From contig JALVDQ010000482.1 of NCBI GenBank assembly GCA_027008885.1, positions 1 through 6,565 of the forward strand: a DNA stretch of 6,565 nt, in the 5' to 3' direction. The notes below the pieces were generated by a model. That model was not told the origin of the DNA. It did no database searches and saw only the letters and a list, made by a program, of their open reading frames with translations. This document shows positions 6,101-6,565 of this stretch, piece by piece (the first letter of the stretch is position 1; each line of letters starts with the position of its first letter). Source of the stretch: Thiotrichaceae bacterium. GTDB lineage: Bacteria; Pseudomonadota; Gammaproteobacteria; Thiotrichales; Thiotrichaceae. Both the position numbers and the translations under genes were made by a program.

Positions 6101-6137
6101 GTCATAGATAGTCTCCAGTGTAAGTGCCTTTTAGACA
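6101..6137 (-). repeat. 37-bp direct repeat in TA leader, distal copy
   Basis: Exact copy of 6039-6075, offset by 62 bp. It duplicates the antitoxin ribosome site and ATG (6105-6103), but here the frame reads ATG-ACC-TGA, a two-codon ORF. Its promoter-side edge coincides with the transcription start predicted from the -10 at 6145-6150. Confidence 0.95.
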
Positions 6138-6144
6138 GATGAGG

Positions 6145-6173
6145 AGTATCCCATATAATTAATAGAACTTCAA
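6145..6173 (-). promoter_or_regulatory. Candidate TA operon promoter
   Basis: On the minus strand TTGAAG (plus-strand positions 6168-6173) and GATACT (6145-6150) are separated by exactly 17 bp, with TG immediately before the -10 in the extended position (TGG-GATACT). Transcription would start near 6138, leaving a leader of about 95 nt that contains both copies of the 37-bp repeat. Confidence 0.5.
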
Positions 6174-6176
6174 AAA

Positions 6177-6193
6177 TGTGCCATATTGGCACA
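6177..6193. promoter_or_regulatory. Palindrome, candidate TA operator
   Basis: TGTGCCA-TAT-TGGCACA is a perfect 7-bp dyad with a 3-bp centre, placed 4 bp upstream of the predicted -35 of the TA promoter. Ribbon-helix-helix antitoxins bind short palindromes at their own promoters, so this is a reasonable autorepression site. Binding is inferred from position and symmetry only. Confidence 0.45.
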
Positions 6194-6254
6194 AAAAAGT
6201 TATCAAAAATAATGTGCAAACGAAAGAGGTATAAATTGTTTTCCTTCTTTACAA

Positions 6255-6312
6255 TCTCTGCGGTTCTCTGCGGTTCTCTGCGGTTCTCTGCGGTTCTCTG
6301 CGGTTCTCTGCG
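6255..6312 (+). repeat. Decamer tandem repeat, 5.8 x TCTCTGCGGT
   Basis: Five identical 10-bp units (6255-6304) and a partial sixth (6305-6312) are followed by diverged relatives (CTCCGTGTTCCTCTGCGT, to about 6335). Read on the minus strand it yields RREPQRTAEN-type peptides in any frame; such peptides are a repeat artefact. The uniform copies point to recent expansion. Confidence 0.95.
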
Positions 6313-6565
6313 AATATCTCCGTGTTCCTCTGCGTAATGATAGATTTGAACTCCGAAACTTGAAATCCTTGCACTTTGTAGAGTAAAACCTGTGATTGTA
6401 GGTTTCCAGGTAAAAATATTATTGCAGTTTGGACAGTGGATTTTCTCACCTGCTACGCCATTTTTTGTGGGCTTGAAAGGACGCCAAGCTTTTTCCCCGT
6501 CGCGGTAGATAGTGAAACACGCTTAGCTTTATATTTGATTGATTAAACAAATACCTCCTGAAGTA

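Larger units (their letters stand above)
6097..6522 (-). other. Start-less open frame with Cys-X2-Cys motif (possible gene remnant)
   Basis: On the minus strand a frame runs without a stop from after TAA at 6525-6523 to TGA at 6099-6097 (142 codons including the stop). Its first third reads like real protein: IYRDGEKAWRPFKP, then IHCPNCNNIFTWKP, which could be half of a zinc ribbon. No ATG, GTG or TTG precedes this part, and the frame then runs through the decamer array and the TA promoter. I do not recognise the family. It may be a decayed 5'-truncated gene or chance; an AGGAGG motif on the minus strand near the window end (about 6552-6557) may have served an out-of-frame start. Product expression is doubtful. 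Confidence 0.25.

Noticed and set aside
5534..6107. Plus-strand frames antisense to the TA genes (5534-5755, 5820-6107)
   Set aside because: Shadows of the well-supported toxin and antitoxin genes.
6249..6449. 66-codon minus frame ending in RREPQRTAEN repeats
   Set aside because: Its C-terminal half is decamer-array translation and its N-terminal half is out of frame with the protein-like CPNC reading.
5098..6565. Integrated island bounded by a tRNA-Asp 3' end duplication
   Set aside because: No second copy of the tRNA-Asp 3' end is visible to the window edge and no integrase is present.

Overview
The window looks like a chromosomal segment of a gammaproteobacterium. The support is a Lon protease followed by a HU (hupB-type) gene, the arrangement known from E. 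coli and Pseudomonas, plus bacterial-type tRNA-Val(TAC) and tRNA-Asp(GTC) genes with encoded CCA ends. Intergenic DNA is AT-rich and unusually full of short tandem and inverted repeats. Genus cannot be determined from the sequence alone.

Layout, left to right. 1-296: upstream region of ppk2 with a sigma70-like promoter and a leader that can fold in two competing ways. 297-1259 (+): class I-like polyphosphate kinase 2, closed by an intrinsic terminator. 1260-1712: gene-free repeat region with a 15-unit heptamer array and a degenerate inverted repeat, together bracketed by a 19-bp direct repeat, then a sigma32-like promoter in front of lon. 1713-4169 (+): complete Lon protease. 4170-4616: gene-free, with two hairpin-forming repeats and a strong extended -10 promoter for hupB. 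4617-4889 (+): HU. 4982-5057 and 5098-5174 (+): tRNA-Val and tRNA-Asp, separated by a perfect AT-rich hairpin and closed by a strong terminator. 5271-6043 (-): a convergent two-gene toxin-antitoxin operon, with a DUF1778 ribbon-helix-helix antitoxin followed by a GNAT acetyltransferase toxin overlapping by 4 bp. Its promoter, palindromic candidate operator and duplicated leader lie at 6039-6193. 6194-6565: gene-free apart from a decamer array and a 142-codon stop-free frame without a start codon that carries a Cys-X2-Cys motif.

Functionally the plus-strand genes are housekeeping and stress related: polyphosphate/nucleotide metabolism, ATP-dependent proteolysis, nucleoid structure and translation. 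The minus-strand TA module is accessory DNA placed just after the tRNA terminator. Known biochemistry links polyphosphate to Lon activity and Lon to antitoxin turnover, so the neighbourhood is suggestive, but each unit has its own promoter and no dedicated system is demonstrated. I see no clear new multi-gene system. The most unusual signals are regulatory or repeat-based: the duplicated antitoxin leader with a two-codon decoy ORF, the two-state ppk2 leader, and the composite repeat island in front of lon.
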